A DNA stretch of 64,000 nucleotides from the NCBI GenBank assembly GCA_963699525.1, contig CAVOUI010000005.1, positions 310,001 to 374,000 on the forward strand, written 5' to 3'. The DNA comes from SG8-41 sp963699525. Lineage in GTDB: Bacteria > Pseudomonadota > Gammaproteobacteria > Burkholderiales > SG8-41. This document shows, piece after piece, positions 33,474 through 41,782 of this stretch. Numbering within the stretch: the first letter of the stretch is position 1; every line of letters begins with the position of its first letter. Both the position numbers and the translations under genes were made by a program. Below the pieces are notes generated by a model. It saw nothing but the letters and a program-made list of their open reading frames with translations. It made no database searches and had not been told where the DNA came from.

Positions 33474-34100
33474 GTGGCCAGAAACATCGACGCGAAGTGC
33501 CGGCAGTGCCGCCGGGAAGGGGAGAAGCTGTTCCTCAAGGGCGAGAAATGCTTCACGGACAAGTGCGCCATCGAGCGCCGCAATTATCCGCCGGGGCAGC
33601 ACGGCCAGAAGAACACCCGGCTCTCGGGCTACGGCGTGCAGCTGCGCGAGAAGCAGAAAGTGCGGCGCATCTACGGCCTGCTCGAGCGTCAATTCCGCAA
33701 GGTCTACCACGCGGCGGAGCAGAAGAAGGGCATCACCGGCGAGAACCTGCTGCAGCTGCTGGAGAGCCGGCTCGACACGGTCGCCTACCGCATGGGCTTC
33801 GGCTCCTCGCGCACCGAGGCGCGCCAGATCGTGCGCCATAATGGCATCCTGGTGAACGGGCGGCGCGTTAACATACCGTCCTTCATCTGCCGCCCGGGAG
33901 ACGTGGTCGAGGTCGCGGGCAAGGCCAAGCAGCAGCTGCGCGTCAAGGGCGCGGCGGAAGCGGCGGAGGGCCGCGGCTTCCCGGAGTGGCTCGAAGTCGA
34001 CGCCAAGGCGCTCAAGGGCAAATTCAAGGCGCGGCCGCAACGCACGGAGCTCCCGTCCACCATCAATGAGTCCCTGGTGGTCGAGCTCTACTCGAAATAA
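33474..34100 (+). CDS. rpsD: 30S ribosomal protein S4
   Basis: A 208-aa primary 16S rRNA binder and, in relatives, repressor of the alpha operon. The start is GTG 33474, giving MARNIDAKCRQCRREGEKLF; the N-terminal Cys set (CRQCRR ... EKCFTDKC) is the zinc-binding form. The S4 domain 'RLDTVAYRMGFGSSRTEARQ' follows. Confidence 0.99.
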   Translation: MARNIDAKCRQCRREGEKLFLKGEKCFTDKCAIERRNYPPGQHGQKNTRLSGYGVQLREKQKVRRIYGLLERQFRKVYHAAEQKKGITGENLLQLLESRLDTVAYRMGFGSSRTEARQIVRHNGILVNGRRVNIPSFICRPGDVVEVAGKAKQQLRVKGAAEAAEGRGFPEWLEVDAKALKGKFKARPQRTELPSTINESLVVELYSK

Positions 34101-34123
34101 TTGTCGCGAGAGGTCACCGAACC

Positions 34124-35110
34124 ATGCCAAGCAGTACCTTACTGAAGCCCCGCATCATCGACGTCCAGAACATTTCGCCCTACCACGCCCGGCTCACGAT
34201 GGAGCCGTTCGAGCGCGGCTACGGCCACACGCTCGGCAACGCGCTCCGGCGCACGCTGCTCTCATCGCTGCCGGGTTACGCCGCGACCGAGGTCAAGATC
34301 AGCGGCGTGCTGCACGAATATTCCACCCTCGACGGCGTGCAGGAGGACGTGGTGGACTTGCTGCTGAATCTGAAGGGCATCGTGCTGAAGATGCACAACC
34401 GCGAGGAGGCGCTGCTCTCGCTCAAGAAATCGGGCGAAGGCGTCGTCACCGCGGGCGACATCGAGCCCATGCACGACGTCGAGATCGTCAATCCCGACCA
34501 CGTCATCGCGCACCTTGCTCCCGGCGGCAAGCTCGACATGGAGATCAAGGTCGTGCAGGGGCGCGGCTATATCGCGGCGACGACGCGCAAGACCAATCCC
34601 GAGGAGGGGCGCTCCGTCGGCAGCATCCTGCTCGATGCGTCGTTCAGCCCGGTGCGCCGCGTGAGCTACGCGGTCGAAGCGGCGCGCGTGGAGCAGCGCA
34701 CGGACCTCGACAAGCTGGTGATCGACGTCGAGACTAACGGCGCAATCGACCCCGAGGAATCGGTGCGCCACGCCGCGCGCATTCTGGTGGAACAGCTCGC
34801 GGTGTTCGCGGACCTGAAGGGCCTGCCGACCCAGATCGAGGAAAAGAAGGCGACGCAGATCGATCCGATCCTGCTGCGCCCGGTGGACGACCTGGAGCTG
34901 ACGGTGCGCTCGGCGAATTGCCTCAAGGCCGAGAACATCTACTACATCGGCGACCTCATCCAGAGGAGCGAGACGGAGCTGCTCAAGACGCCGAACCTTG
35001 GCCGCAAGTCGCTGAACGAAATCAAGGAGGTCCTCGCGACGCGGGGGCTCACGCTGGGAATGAAGCTGGAGAACTGGCCGCCAGTGGGGCTGGAGAAACT
35101 GCAGGGATGA
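34124..35110 (+). CDS. rpoA: RNA polymerase subunit alpha
   Basis: A 328-aa assembly scaffold and promoter-contacting subunit. The N-terminal dimerisation domain includes 'FERGYGHTLGNALRRTLLSS'. After a linker, the C-terminal domain reads 'DLELTVRSANCLKAENIYYI' and 'TPNLGRKSLNEIKEVLATRG', the UP-element-binding helix-hairpin-helix. Length is normal. Confidence 0.99.
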   Translation: MPSSTLLKPRIIDVQNISPYHARLTMEPFERGYGHTLGNALRRTLLSSLPGYAATEVKISGVLHEYSTLDGVQEDVVDLLLNLKGIVLKMHNREEALLSLKKSGEGVVTAGDIEPMHDVEIVNPDHVIAHLAPGGKLDMEIKVVQGRGYIAATTRKTNPEEGRSVGSILLDASFSPVRRVSYAVEAARVEQRTDLDKLVIDVETNGAIDPEESVRHAARILVEQLAVFADLKGLPTQIEEKKATQIDPILLRPVDDLELTVRSANCLKAENIYYIGDLIQRSETELLKTPNLGRKSLNEIKEVLATRGLTLGMKLENWPPVGLEKLQG

Positions 35111-35120
35111 GGAACGCGTT

Positions 35121-35585
35121 ATGCGTCACAGACACGGATTACGCAAGCTCAACCGCACCACCAGCCATCGCCTGGCGATGTTCCGCAACATGGCAAACTC
35201 CCTGCTCAGGCACGAGGCGATCCAGACCACGCTGCCCAAGGCGAAGGAGCTGCGGCGGGTGGTCGAGCCCATCATCACGCTCGGCAAGAAGCCCTCGCTC
35301 TCCAACCGGCGGCTCGCCTTCAACCGCCTGCGTGACCGCGAGGTGGTGGTGAAGGTATTCGACGAGCTGGGTCCGCGCTACGCGAAGCGGAACGGCGGCT
35401 ACACGCGCATTCTCAAGTCCGGTTTCCGCAAGGGCGACAACGCGCCGATGGCGTTCGTGGAATTGATGGACCGGCCGGAAGGCGGCGGTACGCCGGCCGC
35501 GCAGGGCAAGGATGCGAAGGCAGGAACGGACAAGGAGGGGGCCCGCAGGGGGGCGAAAGAGAAGGCGGCCGCCAAGGCCGCATAA
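35121..35585 (+). CDS. rplQ: 50S ribosomal protein L17 with C-terminal tail
   Basis: A 154-aa protein near the exit tunnel. MRHRHGLRKLNRTTSHRLAM to 'APMAFVELMDRP' (about residue 117) is standard. A tail of about 36 residues rich in Lys, Ala, Gly and Glu follows, ending KAAAKAA. It is the last gene of the cluster and is followed by an intrinsic terminator. Confidence 0.97.
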   Translation: MRHRHGLRKLNRTTSHRLAMFRNMANSLLRHEAIQTTLPKAKELRRVVEPIITLGKKPSLSNRRLAFNRLRDREVVVKVFDELGPRYAKRNGGYTRILKSGFRKGDNAPMAFVELMDRPEGGGTPAAQGKDAKAGTDKEGARRGAKEKAAAKAA

Positions 35586-35610
35586 CAAGACAAGCACCAC
35601 GGTTTCTTTG

Positions 35611-35636
35611 AAAGCCGGCCGCAAGCCGGCTTTTTT
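35611..35636 (+). terminator. Rho-independent terminator after rplQ
   Basis: A 9-bp perfect stem (AAAGCCGGC / GCCGGCTTT) with a 5-base loop at 35620-35624 is followed by a T run to 35636. It ends the alpha operon and the whole ribosomal super-cluster. Confidence 0.93.
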
Positions 35637-35681
35637 CTTGCCTGTGATCCCCGGGCAGCCTTCCACCCGGGGAGGAGGACC

Positions 35682-36317
35682 CTATTCCTCGAACTCCTTG
35701 GCCTCCTCGGCCATCGTCTTCCATCCTCTGACCGTCATCCAGGTGACGATCGCCAGCCTCTCGCCCCGGGTGACGGGCAGCACCCCATGGCGATACAAAT
35801 GGGACGACGGGAAGCAGAGCAGCAAGCCGGGCTTGGGCGATACCCGGATGTTCAGATCCGGAAAGATGAACTCGCCGCCCTCGAAGTCGTCGTTCAGGTA
35901 TATCACGGCCGATAGGTCGCGTTCGACCGACTTTCTCCACACCTTCGTGCCGTCTTCCTTCATCCAGAGGCTTTCGCCGTCGACGTGGGGCTCGTACATG
36001 CCCCCTATGCCATAGCGAAGCAGTTGCGGCGTTTCGTAACCGGAGATTTCGATCCCGTAGAAGGGATTGACGATGTCCCGGATGACGTTCTGCAGCAGGT
36101 CGTGAAGGTGTGGAAGAAAAGGCTCGACGGGAACGGTTTGGGTGTTCCGGACCTTCTTGTCCACCACCCACTGGACCGCGGTTGACCGGTTGGTTGCATC
36201 CGCATCAAACACAGCAAGGTCATTCTGCCGGGTCGAGCGGATGTACGAAACGAGGGCGTCGATTCCTTCCTGGGTCAGGACGTCGGGCGCCATCAATATC
36301 CGCGACGCGGGATTCAT
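35682..36317 (-). CDS. 2OG-Fe(II) oxygenase, prolyl-4-hydroxylase-like
   Basis: A 211-aa cytoplasmic dioxygenase with a double-stranded beta-helix fold. The iron ligands are seen as the H-x-D pair in 'MYEPHVDGES' (about residue 110) and the distal His in 'SHLYRHGVLPVTRGERLAIV', where the Arg of GERLAIV would bind 2-oxoglutarate. 'SAVIYLNDDFEGGEFIFPDL' is typical of prolyl-4-hydroxylase-type enzymes. The substrate may be a protein or a small molecule. It is convergent with the ribosomal cluster and separated from it by the terminator. Confidence 0.85.
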   Translation of the reverse strand: MNPASRILMAPDVLTQEGIDALVSYIRSTRQNDLAVFDADATNRSTAVQWVVDKKVRNTQTVPVEPFLPHLHDLLQNVIRDIVNPFYGIEISGYETPQLLRYGIGGMYEPHVDGESLWMKEDGTKVWRKSVERDLSAVIYLNDDFEGGEFIFPDLNIRVSPKPGLLLCFPSSHLYRHGVLPVTRGERLAIVTWMTVRGWKTMAEEAKEFEE

Positions 36318-36384
36318 GATGAATGTGGCGGTGCCGCAGCCCCGTCATTAGAATGCTCTGCGAGCCCTATTCTACTACCCTCCT

Positions 36385-37116
36385 ATGATCTTTCTCTTCA
36401 CGGACTTCGGCCTCCGCGACATCTACGTCGGACAGGTGAAGGCGGTGCTGCAGAGCCGGGCTCCGAGGGAGGCGGTGATCGATCTCCTGCACGACGCGCC
36501 GCCGTTCAACGTCAGGGCAGGAGCCTATCTCCTCGCGGCGCTTGCGGCGCAGCAGCCCAAGGATAGCGTCACTCTTGCCGTGGTGGATCCCGGCGTGGGA
36601 GGGGCCCGCGCGCCGGTCGCGGTGCTCGCGGACGGGCGCTGGTTCGTCGGGCCCGACAACGGGCTCGTCTCCGTGATTGCCGCGCGCGCGAAGAAGAGCG
36701 AGGCCTACTCGATCGGGTGGCGGCCGAAAGCCCTCTCCGCGTCCTTTCACGGGCGCGACCTGTTTGCGCCGGTCGCCGCCTTGCTCGCGCGCGGCAACCG
36801 CAGGCAGGCGAGGTTGAAGAGGGCCGCGCTTGCCGTCAGCTTCGGCCCGGACGACCTCGCCGAAGTCATCTACGTGGATCACTTCGGGAACGTCGTCACC
36901 GGCCTGCGCGCGGCCGCGGTGCCGCGGAGCCGAGCGGTGGCCGCCGGGGGCCGCGGCATTCCCGGCGCGCGGGTGTTTTCCGAGGTGCGCCCCGGCGCGG
37001 TGTTCTGGTACGAGAACAGCCTGGGACTGGTCGAGATCGCGGCCCGTTCCGCAAGCGCGGCCCAAGCGCTCGGCCTCAAGGTCGGCGACGCCGTCGGCAT
37101 CGCGAGCGGGAAGTGA
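36385..37116 (+). CDS. SAM hydroxide adenosyltransferase (DUF62/SAM_HAT family)
   Basis: A 243-aa enzyme of the family that cleaves S-adenosylmethionine to adenosine and methionine using water; fluorinases are relatives. 'FLFTDFGLRDIYVGQVKAVL' at the start, 'VVDPGVGG' and 'WFVGPDNGLVS' in the N-terminal domain, and the C-terminal 'VIYVDHFGNVVTGL' carry the conserved Asp/His/Arg-type site residues. Length is usual. The stop overlaps the following DUF488 gene's GTG start (GTGA, 37113-37116), so the two are coupled. Confidence 0.9.
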   Translation: MIFLFTDFGLRDIYVGQVKAVLQSRAPREAVIDLLHDAPPFNVRAGAYLLAALAAQQPKDSVTLAVVDPGVGGARAPVAVLADGRWFVGPDNGLVSVIAARAKKSEAYSIGWRPKALSASFHGRDLFAPVAALLARGNRRQARLKRAALAVSFGPDDLAEVIYVDHFGNVVTGLRAAAVPRSRAVAAGGRGIPGARVFSEVRPGAVFWYENSLGLVEIAARSASAAQALGLKVGDAVGIASGK

Positions 37117-37650
37117 TTTACACCATCGGCCACGGCAATCGCTCGATCGGAGAATTCGTGGGCCTGCTCGAGGGCCCGCGGATCGAGTGCGTGGTGGACA
37201 TTCGGGCGTACCCCGCGTCGCGCCGCCATCCGCAGTTTGCGCGCGAGGCGCTCGAGCAGGTCGCTCGCGGACGCGGGCATCCGCTACGTCTGGGAGGGCA
37301 ACGCCCTCGGCGGGCGCCGCAAGCCCACGCAGAACTCGCCGCACGCCGGGCTGCGGGACGACGGCTTCCGGGCCTTTGCCGATCACATGGCAACCGCGGA
37401 ATTCCGCGAGGGCGTGCGACGCCTCCTCGACCGCTCCCGTACGTCGCGAACGGCGATCCTGTGTGCCGAACGTCTGCCGGCAGGATGCCACCGTTTCCTG
37501 ATCTCCGACTATCTCGACGCCCACGGAGAAAAGGTCGTGCACCTGGTCGATACCCAAGTGGCTTTGGACCACCGCCGGAGTCCGGCGGCGCGGTTGCGCG
37601 ACGGCATGCTGGTCTATGACGGCGGGGCGCAAGGAGCGCTCAAGCTGTGA
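37113..37650 (+). CDS. DUF488 family protein (frameshift)
   Basis: A small conserved protein of unknown biochemical role. The first 49 codons from GTG 37113 read VIYTIGHGNRSIGEFVGLLE ... DIRAYPASRRHPQFAREALEQ, the DUF488 N-terminus. The frame then shifts and continues SLADAGIRYVWEGNALGGRR ... HRFLISDYLDAHGEKVVHLV. Removing one G from GG at 37259-37260 joins them into about 178 aa. 'ILCAERLPAGCHR' matches the family's Cys-containing motif (normally LCAE...CHR), so the protein appears complete once corrected. The break is probably a sequence error. Confidence 0.8.
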
Positions 37651-37657
37651 TCGTCTC

Positions 37658-37680
37658 CGCGCCGGGCTATTCCCGGCGCG
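37658..37680 (+). terminator. Hairpin after DUF488 gene
   Basis: Perfect 9-bp stem CGCGCCGGG / CCCGGCGCG with loop CTATT. No T run follows, so intrinsic termination is doubtful; it may act as a 3'-end stabiliser. Confidence 0.4.
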
Positions 37681-37727
37681 AGGGTGTTTGGCCGCGTTAG
37701 AATCCAAGGCCGGGCAGTAGATTCCTG

Positions 37728-38516
37728 ATGGCCTACCCCCCTGAATTCCGCGCGCGCGCGATGCTGATCGCGGACCGCATCGACGTACGGTCCTGGAAAG
37801 CGGAAGAACGCCTTGCGTCGAACCCGGTCGCCGTTTCGGTGCCGGGCGGTGGCCTGGCGGTGCTGTTTCGCTACGGCGTCGTGGTGTTCTTCGGCACCAC
37901 CGAGCGCGAGGAGCTGGATTTTTTCGCCAAGATTGGCCCCTCGCTCACCGGTGCGCTTCCAGAGCCCGAGTCCGAGGAAGTCCGGATCCGCATCGATTTC
38001 AAGTCACGCGAGGGCATGCAGGGTGACACCGTCTTCCTCGCCACCGACGAGATTGAACGCCTGCAGGTGATCGCCGATGTCCTCTCGAAAAGCGTGATGC
38101 TGGCTCGCTATGAGACGCGTATTGCCGGCAGTTTCGAGCGGATCGAGCCGCTCGCCTCCGACCTGCAGGCGACGGGCGCCATCAACGCCCGAACCCGGGA
38201 TCTCGCGAAACACATCGGCGCCATGCTGCTTTCCGGGCACCTCATGGCCGGCGGCGCTGAAATAGGCGGGAAGCCGGAGTTGCTGTGGGACCGGCCCGAC
38301 CTGGAGGGTCTGTTCCTGCGCCTCGAGGATGAGTTCGAAATCAAGGAGCGCCATGCCCTGCTCGAACGCAAGCTCAACCTCATTTCCGGCACCGCGCAGA
38401 CGCTGCTTCAGCTGCAGCAGACCCGGCACTCGCTGCGGCTCGAGTTCTACATCGTCATCCTGATTATCGTGGAGATCTTGCTGACGCTGTACGACCTGTT
38501 CCTGAAGCAGCCGTGA
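37728..38516 (+). CDS. RMD1/DUF155 family membrane-anchored protein
   Basis: A 262-aa protein of the RMD1/YagE (DUF155) family, known in yeast mitochondria and widespread in bacteria, with no firm molecular function. The conserved segments 'AVLFRYGVVVFFGTTEREEL' and 'ERHALLERKLNLISGTAQTL' are present. A single C-terminal transmembrane helix (LEFYIVILIIVEILLTLYDL) anchors it with the bulk in the cytoplasm. Monocistronic. Confidence 0.85.
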   Translation: MAYPPEFRARAMLIADRIDVRSWKAEERLASNPVAVSVPGGGLAVLFRYGVVVFFGTTEREELDFFAKIGPSLTGALPEPESEEVRIRIDFKSREGMQGDTVFLATDEIERLQVIADVLSKSVMLARYETRIAGSFERIEPLASDLQATGAINARTRDLAKHIGAMLLSGHLMAGGAEIGGKPELLWDRPDLEGLFLRLEDEFEIKERHALLERKLNLISGTAQTLLQLQQTRHSLRLEFYIVILIIVEILLTLYDLFLKQP

Positions 38517-38540
38517 TGACGGGGTGCCGTAACGATGTGC

Positions 38541-39356
38541 TCAGGCGGCGGAGAGGCGCAGGTCCGCGGCGAACGGCCGGGCGGGGTAATGGAACGCGAT
38601 CGGCCCGTCGGGCAGGCAGTCCACGAACTGGCGCACGAACGGATCCTTCGACGCCTGCACTTCCGCCACCGTGCCCTGGGCGGCGACCACGCCGTCGGCG
38701 ATAAAGTAGATGTAATCCGCGATCTTGAGGGATTCCACCACGTCGTAAGTGACCACGATGGAGGTCACGCCCAGCGCGTCGTTCAGGCGCCGGATCAGGT
38801 TCGAGATCACGTTGAGCGATATCGGATCGAGTCCTGCGAACGGCTCGTCGTACATGACGAGCATGGGGTCGAGCGCGATCGCCCGCGCCAGCGCGACGCG
38901 CCGCTGCATCCCGCCCGAGAGCTCGTTCGGCATCAGCTTGTGGGCGCCGCGCAGCCCCACCGCGTGGAGCTTCATCATCACCAGGTCGCGAATCACCGGC
39001 TCCGGCAGCGCCGTGCGCTCGCGCATGGGAAAGGCGATGTTCTCGAACGTCGAGAGGTCGGTGAACAGCCCGCTCCTCTGGAACATCATGCCCATCTTGC
39101 GGCGCATGCGGTAGAGCTCGTCGTTGCTCATGTCGCGCACCACCCGGCCTTCCACCTCCACGAAGCCGCCGCGCGGCCGCAGTTGACCGCCGATCAGCCG
39201 CAGCAGCGTGCTCTTGCCGCAGCCGCTCGCGCCGAGGATCGCCACCACCTTGCCGCGCGGCACCTCGAGGTCGATGCCCTTGAGGACAAGGTTCGGCCCG
39301 TACGAGAACCTGAGGTACTTGATCCGGATCAGCGGCCTGGCGGCGTCGGCGCTCAT
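38541..39356 (-). CDS. MlaF-like ABC transporter ATP-binding protein
   Basis: A 271-aa ATPase resembling MlaF, which powers phospholipid transport between inner and outer membranes with MlaE, MlaD and MlaB. The Walker A GASGCGKST, signature LSGGMQRR and Walker B 'LVMYDEPFAGLD' are intact. The switch-region His is replaced by Tyr (IVVTYDVVES rather than VTHD). No permease, MCE-domain or STAS gene is adjacent on either side, so it is an orphan here. ATG 39356 was chosen over the preceding GTG. Confidence 0.85.
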   Translation of the reverse strand: MSADAARPLIRIKYLRFSYGPNLVLKGIDLEVPRGKVVAILGASGCGKSTLLRLIGGQLRPRGGFVEVEGRVVRDMSNDELYRMRRKMGMMFQRSGLFTDLSTFENIAFPMRERTALPEPVIRDLVMMKLHAVGLRGAHKLMPNELSGGMQRRVALARAIALDPMLVMYDEPFAGLDPISLNVISNLIRRLNDALGVTSIVVTYDVVESLKIADYIYFIADGVVAAQGTVAEVQASKDPFVRQFVDCLPDGPIAFHYPARPFAADLRLSAA

Positions 39357-39396
39357 CACGCGATGCTATCAGAACCTCGTCCCCCGAAACGGTCTG

Positions 39397-40629
39397 CTAG
39401 TCGAGGTACGCGATGATGCAGGCAAAGAGGACGGCAAGCAGGATGGCCTCCGCAAAAATCACCCAGAGGGAGTCCACCCACACGCCGGAAAAGACGCTCC
39501 TGCCGATCGTGCGCCAGCGTATCGACCTGCTCGCCCGCGCCGGCGTGCCTCCCGTTGCGCCGGCCGCCGGCCCTGATAAGCGCAGAAACGCCTCCGTCGA
39601 GTCGAAGCGCCGGGACAGGGTCAGGTGGGGACCCTGGCCGGACAGGGTTGCCGTGAACGCGGGCGCGGCAGTCACGCGTTCCCCAGCGGGTTCGACGCGT
39701 GTCTTGTCCAGCTCCACGTCCAACCCGGCTGCAGGTGCGTGCTGCGCAGCAGTTCCAGTGGCCGCCGATCCGGCCACTTGCCGAGCGCCCTCCCGGAGCG
39801 CGCGGTCCGACACGCACGCACGCAAGTCCTTGGCGAGCTCCGCCGCGCTCTGGTAACGGGCATCGGGCTGCTTCTCCAGCGCCTTGGCGACGATCAGGTC
39901 GAGCATCGGGGGCACCGCGGGATTGGTCGCGCTCGGGGGGCGGGGCGTCGCGGTCGCGATCTGGTGCATGAGCTGCGTCACCGTCGGCGCGCTGAACGGC
40001 GGCTCTCCGGCCGCGATCTCGTGCAGCACGACGCCGAGCGAGAAAATGTCGGATCTGCGGTCCGCGGGCTGTCCCGTCACCTGCTCCGGCGACATGTAGC
40101 GGGGCGATCCGAGTATCGCCCCGGTCTGCGTCTTCACGTCCGACGCGCGCACCCGGGCGATTCCGAAATCCATGATCTTCGCGACCCGGTCACGCACTAC
40201 CATGATATTGCCGGGCTTGATGTCGCGGTGGACGACGCCGTGCTCGTGCGCGTGGGCGAGGCCCTCCGCCGCTTGCGCCATGACGTCGAGCGCAAGCGGC
40301 AACGGCACCCTTCCGCGCGCCATCAACTCCCGGAGATCGGTGCCTTCGAGCAGCTCCATCGCCATGTACGCGACGTCGCCCTCGCGGCCGATGTCGTGGA
40401 TCGTGACCAGGTTGGGATGGTTGAGCCCGCCCGCCGCCTTCGCTTCCTGGAAGAAGCGCGCCTCGTACTCCTCGCGCACCGCGGGATCGTCCATCAGGAT
40501 GATGCACTTCACCGCAACCGTGCGGTTGAGCAGCGGGTCCTCCGCCCGGTAGACGACGCCCATCGCGCCGCGCCCGAGCTCCGCGACCAGCCGATAGCGG
40601 CCAAGCTGCTTCGATTCCGCCTTGCTCAT
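39397..40629 (-). CDS. Hanks-type Ser/Thr protein kinase with C-terminal membrane anchor
   Basis: A 410-aa receptor-type kinase. The domain (about residues 10-275) shows the Gly-rich loop GRGAMGVVY, the VAVK lysine, HRDIKPGN catalytic loop, DFGIAR and 'SPRYMSPEQ' activation segment, all needed for activity. A Pro/Ala-rich linker follows, then a C-terminal transmembrane helix (IFAEAILLAVLFACIIAYL) with almost nothing beyond it. No extracellular sensor is therefore present. It lies three bases after the cyclase-like gene upstream and is probably coexpressed with it. Confidence 0.93.
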   Translation of the reverse strand: MSKAESKQLGRYRLVAELGRGAMGVVYRAEDPLLNRTVAVKCIILMDDPAVREEYEARFFQEAKAAGGLNHPNLVTIHDIGREGDVAYMAMELLEGTDLRELMARGRVPLPLALDVMAQAAEGLAHAHEHGVVHRDIKPGNIMVVRDRVAKIMDFGIARVRASDVKTQTGAILGSPRYMSPEQVTGQPADRRSDIFSLGVVLHEIAAGEPPFSAPTVTQLMHQIATATPRPPSATNPAVPPMLDLIVAKALEKQPDARYQSAAELAKDLRACVSDRALREGARQVAGSAATGTAAQHAPAAGLDVELDKTRVEPAGERVTAAPAFTATLSGQGPHLTLSRRFDSTEAFLRLSGPAAGATGGTPARASRSIRWRTIGRSVFSGVWVDSLWVIFAEAILLAVLFACIIAYLD

Positions 40630-40632
40630 CTG

Positions 40633-41655
40633 CTAGAGGCCTATGTTGCGGCGGAACTCGCGCCAGTAATCGCGCGGAGTCTTCTGCCGGGGCTCCTCCG
40701 GCTTTTTCTCGACCTTCTTCTCCGCCTTCCTTTCCGGGCGCTTCGCGGCGCTCTTGGGCGGGCTCTTCGCCGCCGGCGGCGGCGCGGGAGCGGCAAACGT
40801 GTGCGTGATCGTCATGCTTTCTCCCGATCCCAGGCTGACCTCGAGCCGGAGCGGCGGGCTCGGCTTGTTGCGCACCTCGATCGCGTGGGGACCCGGGTCG
40901 ACCTCGACCTGGGTGAGCGGAGGGCTCGCGCCCTGCCACACGCCGTCGACGAACACGTCTCCCCGGGGCGTGATCTGAAGCAGGACGACCGCCGGCCGCG
41001 CCGGCGGCGGGGGTTCGTAGGCGAGGCGGACCGGCCGCAGCGCGAATCCGGACCCGATGACGGCGGCGATCGTGAGGATGCCGTAGACGATCAGCCGGAG
41101 CCGGCGCGCGAAGGCCGGCCGCCAATCGAGCGCGAAGAGCTCGTGCTCCCGCAGCTGGGCGTCGGTATAGGTTCCCGCCGGACCGAGCTCCCGGACGCGG
41201 CGGGGGTCCGATGCCTTGAGCGCTTCGCGGAAGGAACGTGAAGCGACGAAGCGTCCCGGTTTCGACGCATTGGACAGCGACACTCCGGCGGCCAGCCCGT
41301 CCCCGAACAGTCCGGGCCCGCGATGTGCATCGACTGCCGACATGACCGAGCCGTGATTGACCCCGATGCAAAGGCGGAGGCCCTCGGCCGCGAACTGCGA
41401 CCGCTTGGCAAGCTCCAACGCCGCCCCGGGGCCGTCCAGCAGCACGACCGCGACCCCCTCCGGCGCGTCGAGCACGATGCGGGACGCCGTAGGCACGGGC
41501 CGGATGGCGAACGTCACCAGCGCGTCGAGCCGCTCTTTCAGCTTGACCTGCTCCGCCACCGGCTTGCGGGTGAATTCCGCGACGCGCAAGACGACCACGC
41601 TGGCGAGCGTCGGCGGCGATGCGGTGCTGCTCATTCCGTCGACAGGCGCTGCCAT
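40633..41655 (-). CDS. Cyclase-homology-like / PEGA-like membrane protein
   Basis: A 340-aa protein. Residues 15-160 resemble a degenerate class III nucleotide cyclase or CHASE-like fold ('LRLCIGVNHGSVMSAVDAHR', 'GDGLAAGVSLSNASKPG'), but the metal-binding Asp pair is not evident, so catalysis is doubtful. A transmembrane helix (LIVYGILTIAAVIGSGFAL) follows, then a PEGA-like beta domain ('GDVFVDGVWQGASPPLTQVE') and a Pro/Lys-rich tail. Its stop is three bases from the kinase start. I infer that the pair forms one signalling unit and that this protein may be kinase substrate or sensor. Confidence 0.65.
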   Translation of the reverse strand: MAAPVDGMSSTASPPTLASVVVLRVAEFTRKPVAEQVKLKERLDALVTFAIRPVPTASRIVLDAPEGVAVVLLDGPGAALELAKRSQFAAEGLRLCIGVNHGSVMSAVDAHRGPGLFGDGLAAGVSLSNASKPGRFVASRSFREALKASDPRRVRELGPAGTYTDAQLREHELFALDWRPAFARRLRLIVYGILTIAAVIGSGFALRPVRLAYEPPPPARPAVVLLQITPRGDVFVDGVWQGASPPLTQVEVDPGPHAIEVRNKPSPPLRLEVSLGSGESMTITHTFAAPAPPPAAKSPPKSAAKRPERKAEKKVEKKPEEPRQKTPRDYWREFRRNIGL

Positions 41656-41782
41656 GGCGACATTCTAACTGCGCGGCCCGCGGTCAGCTGCCCGGGAAGG
41701 GGTCGCGCGTGGCAGCTGAGAATGGATGCGTGTCTGAGGCTCGCTCCGCCGCCCGTTCGTGCCGGTCGTCACTCGCCACGCA

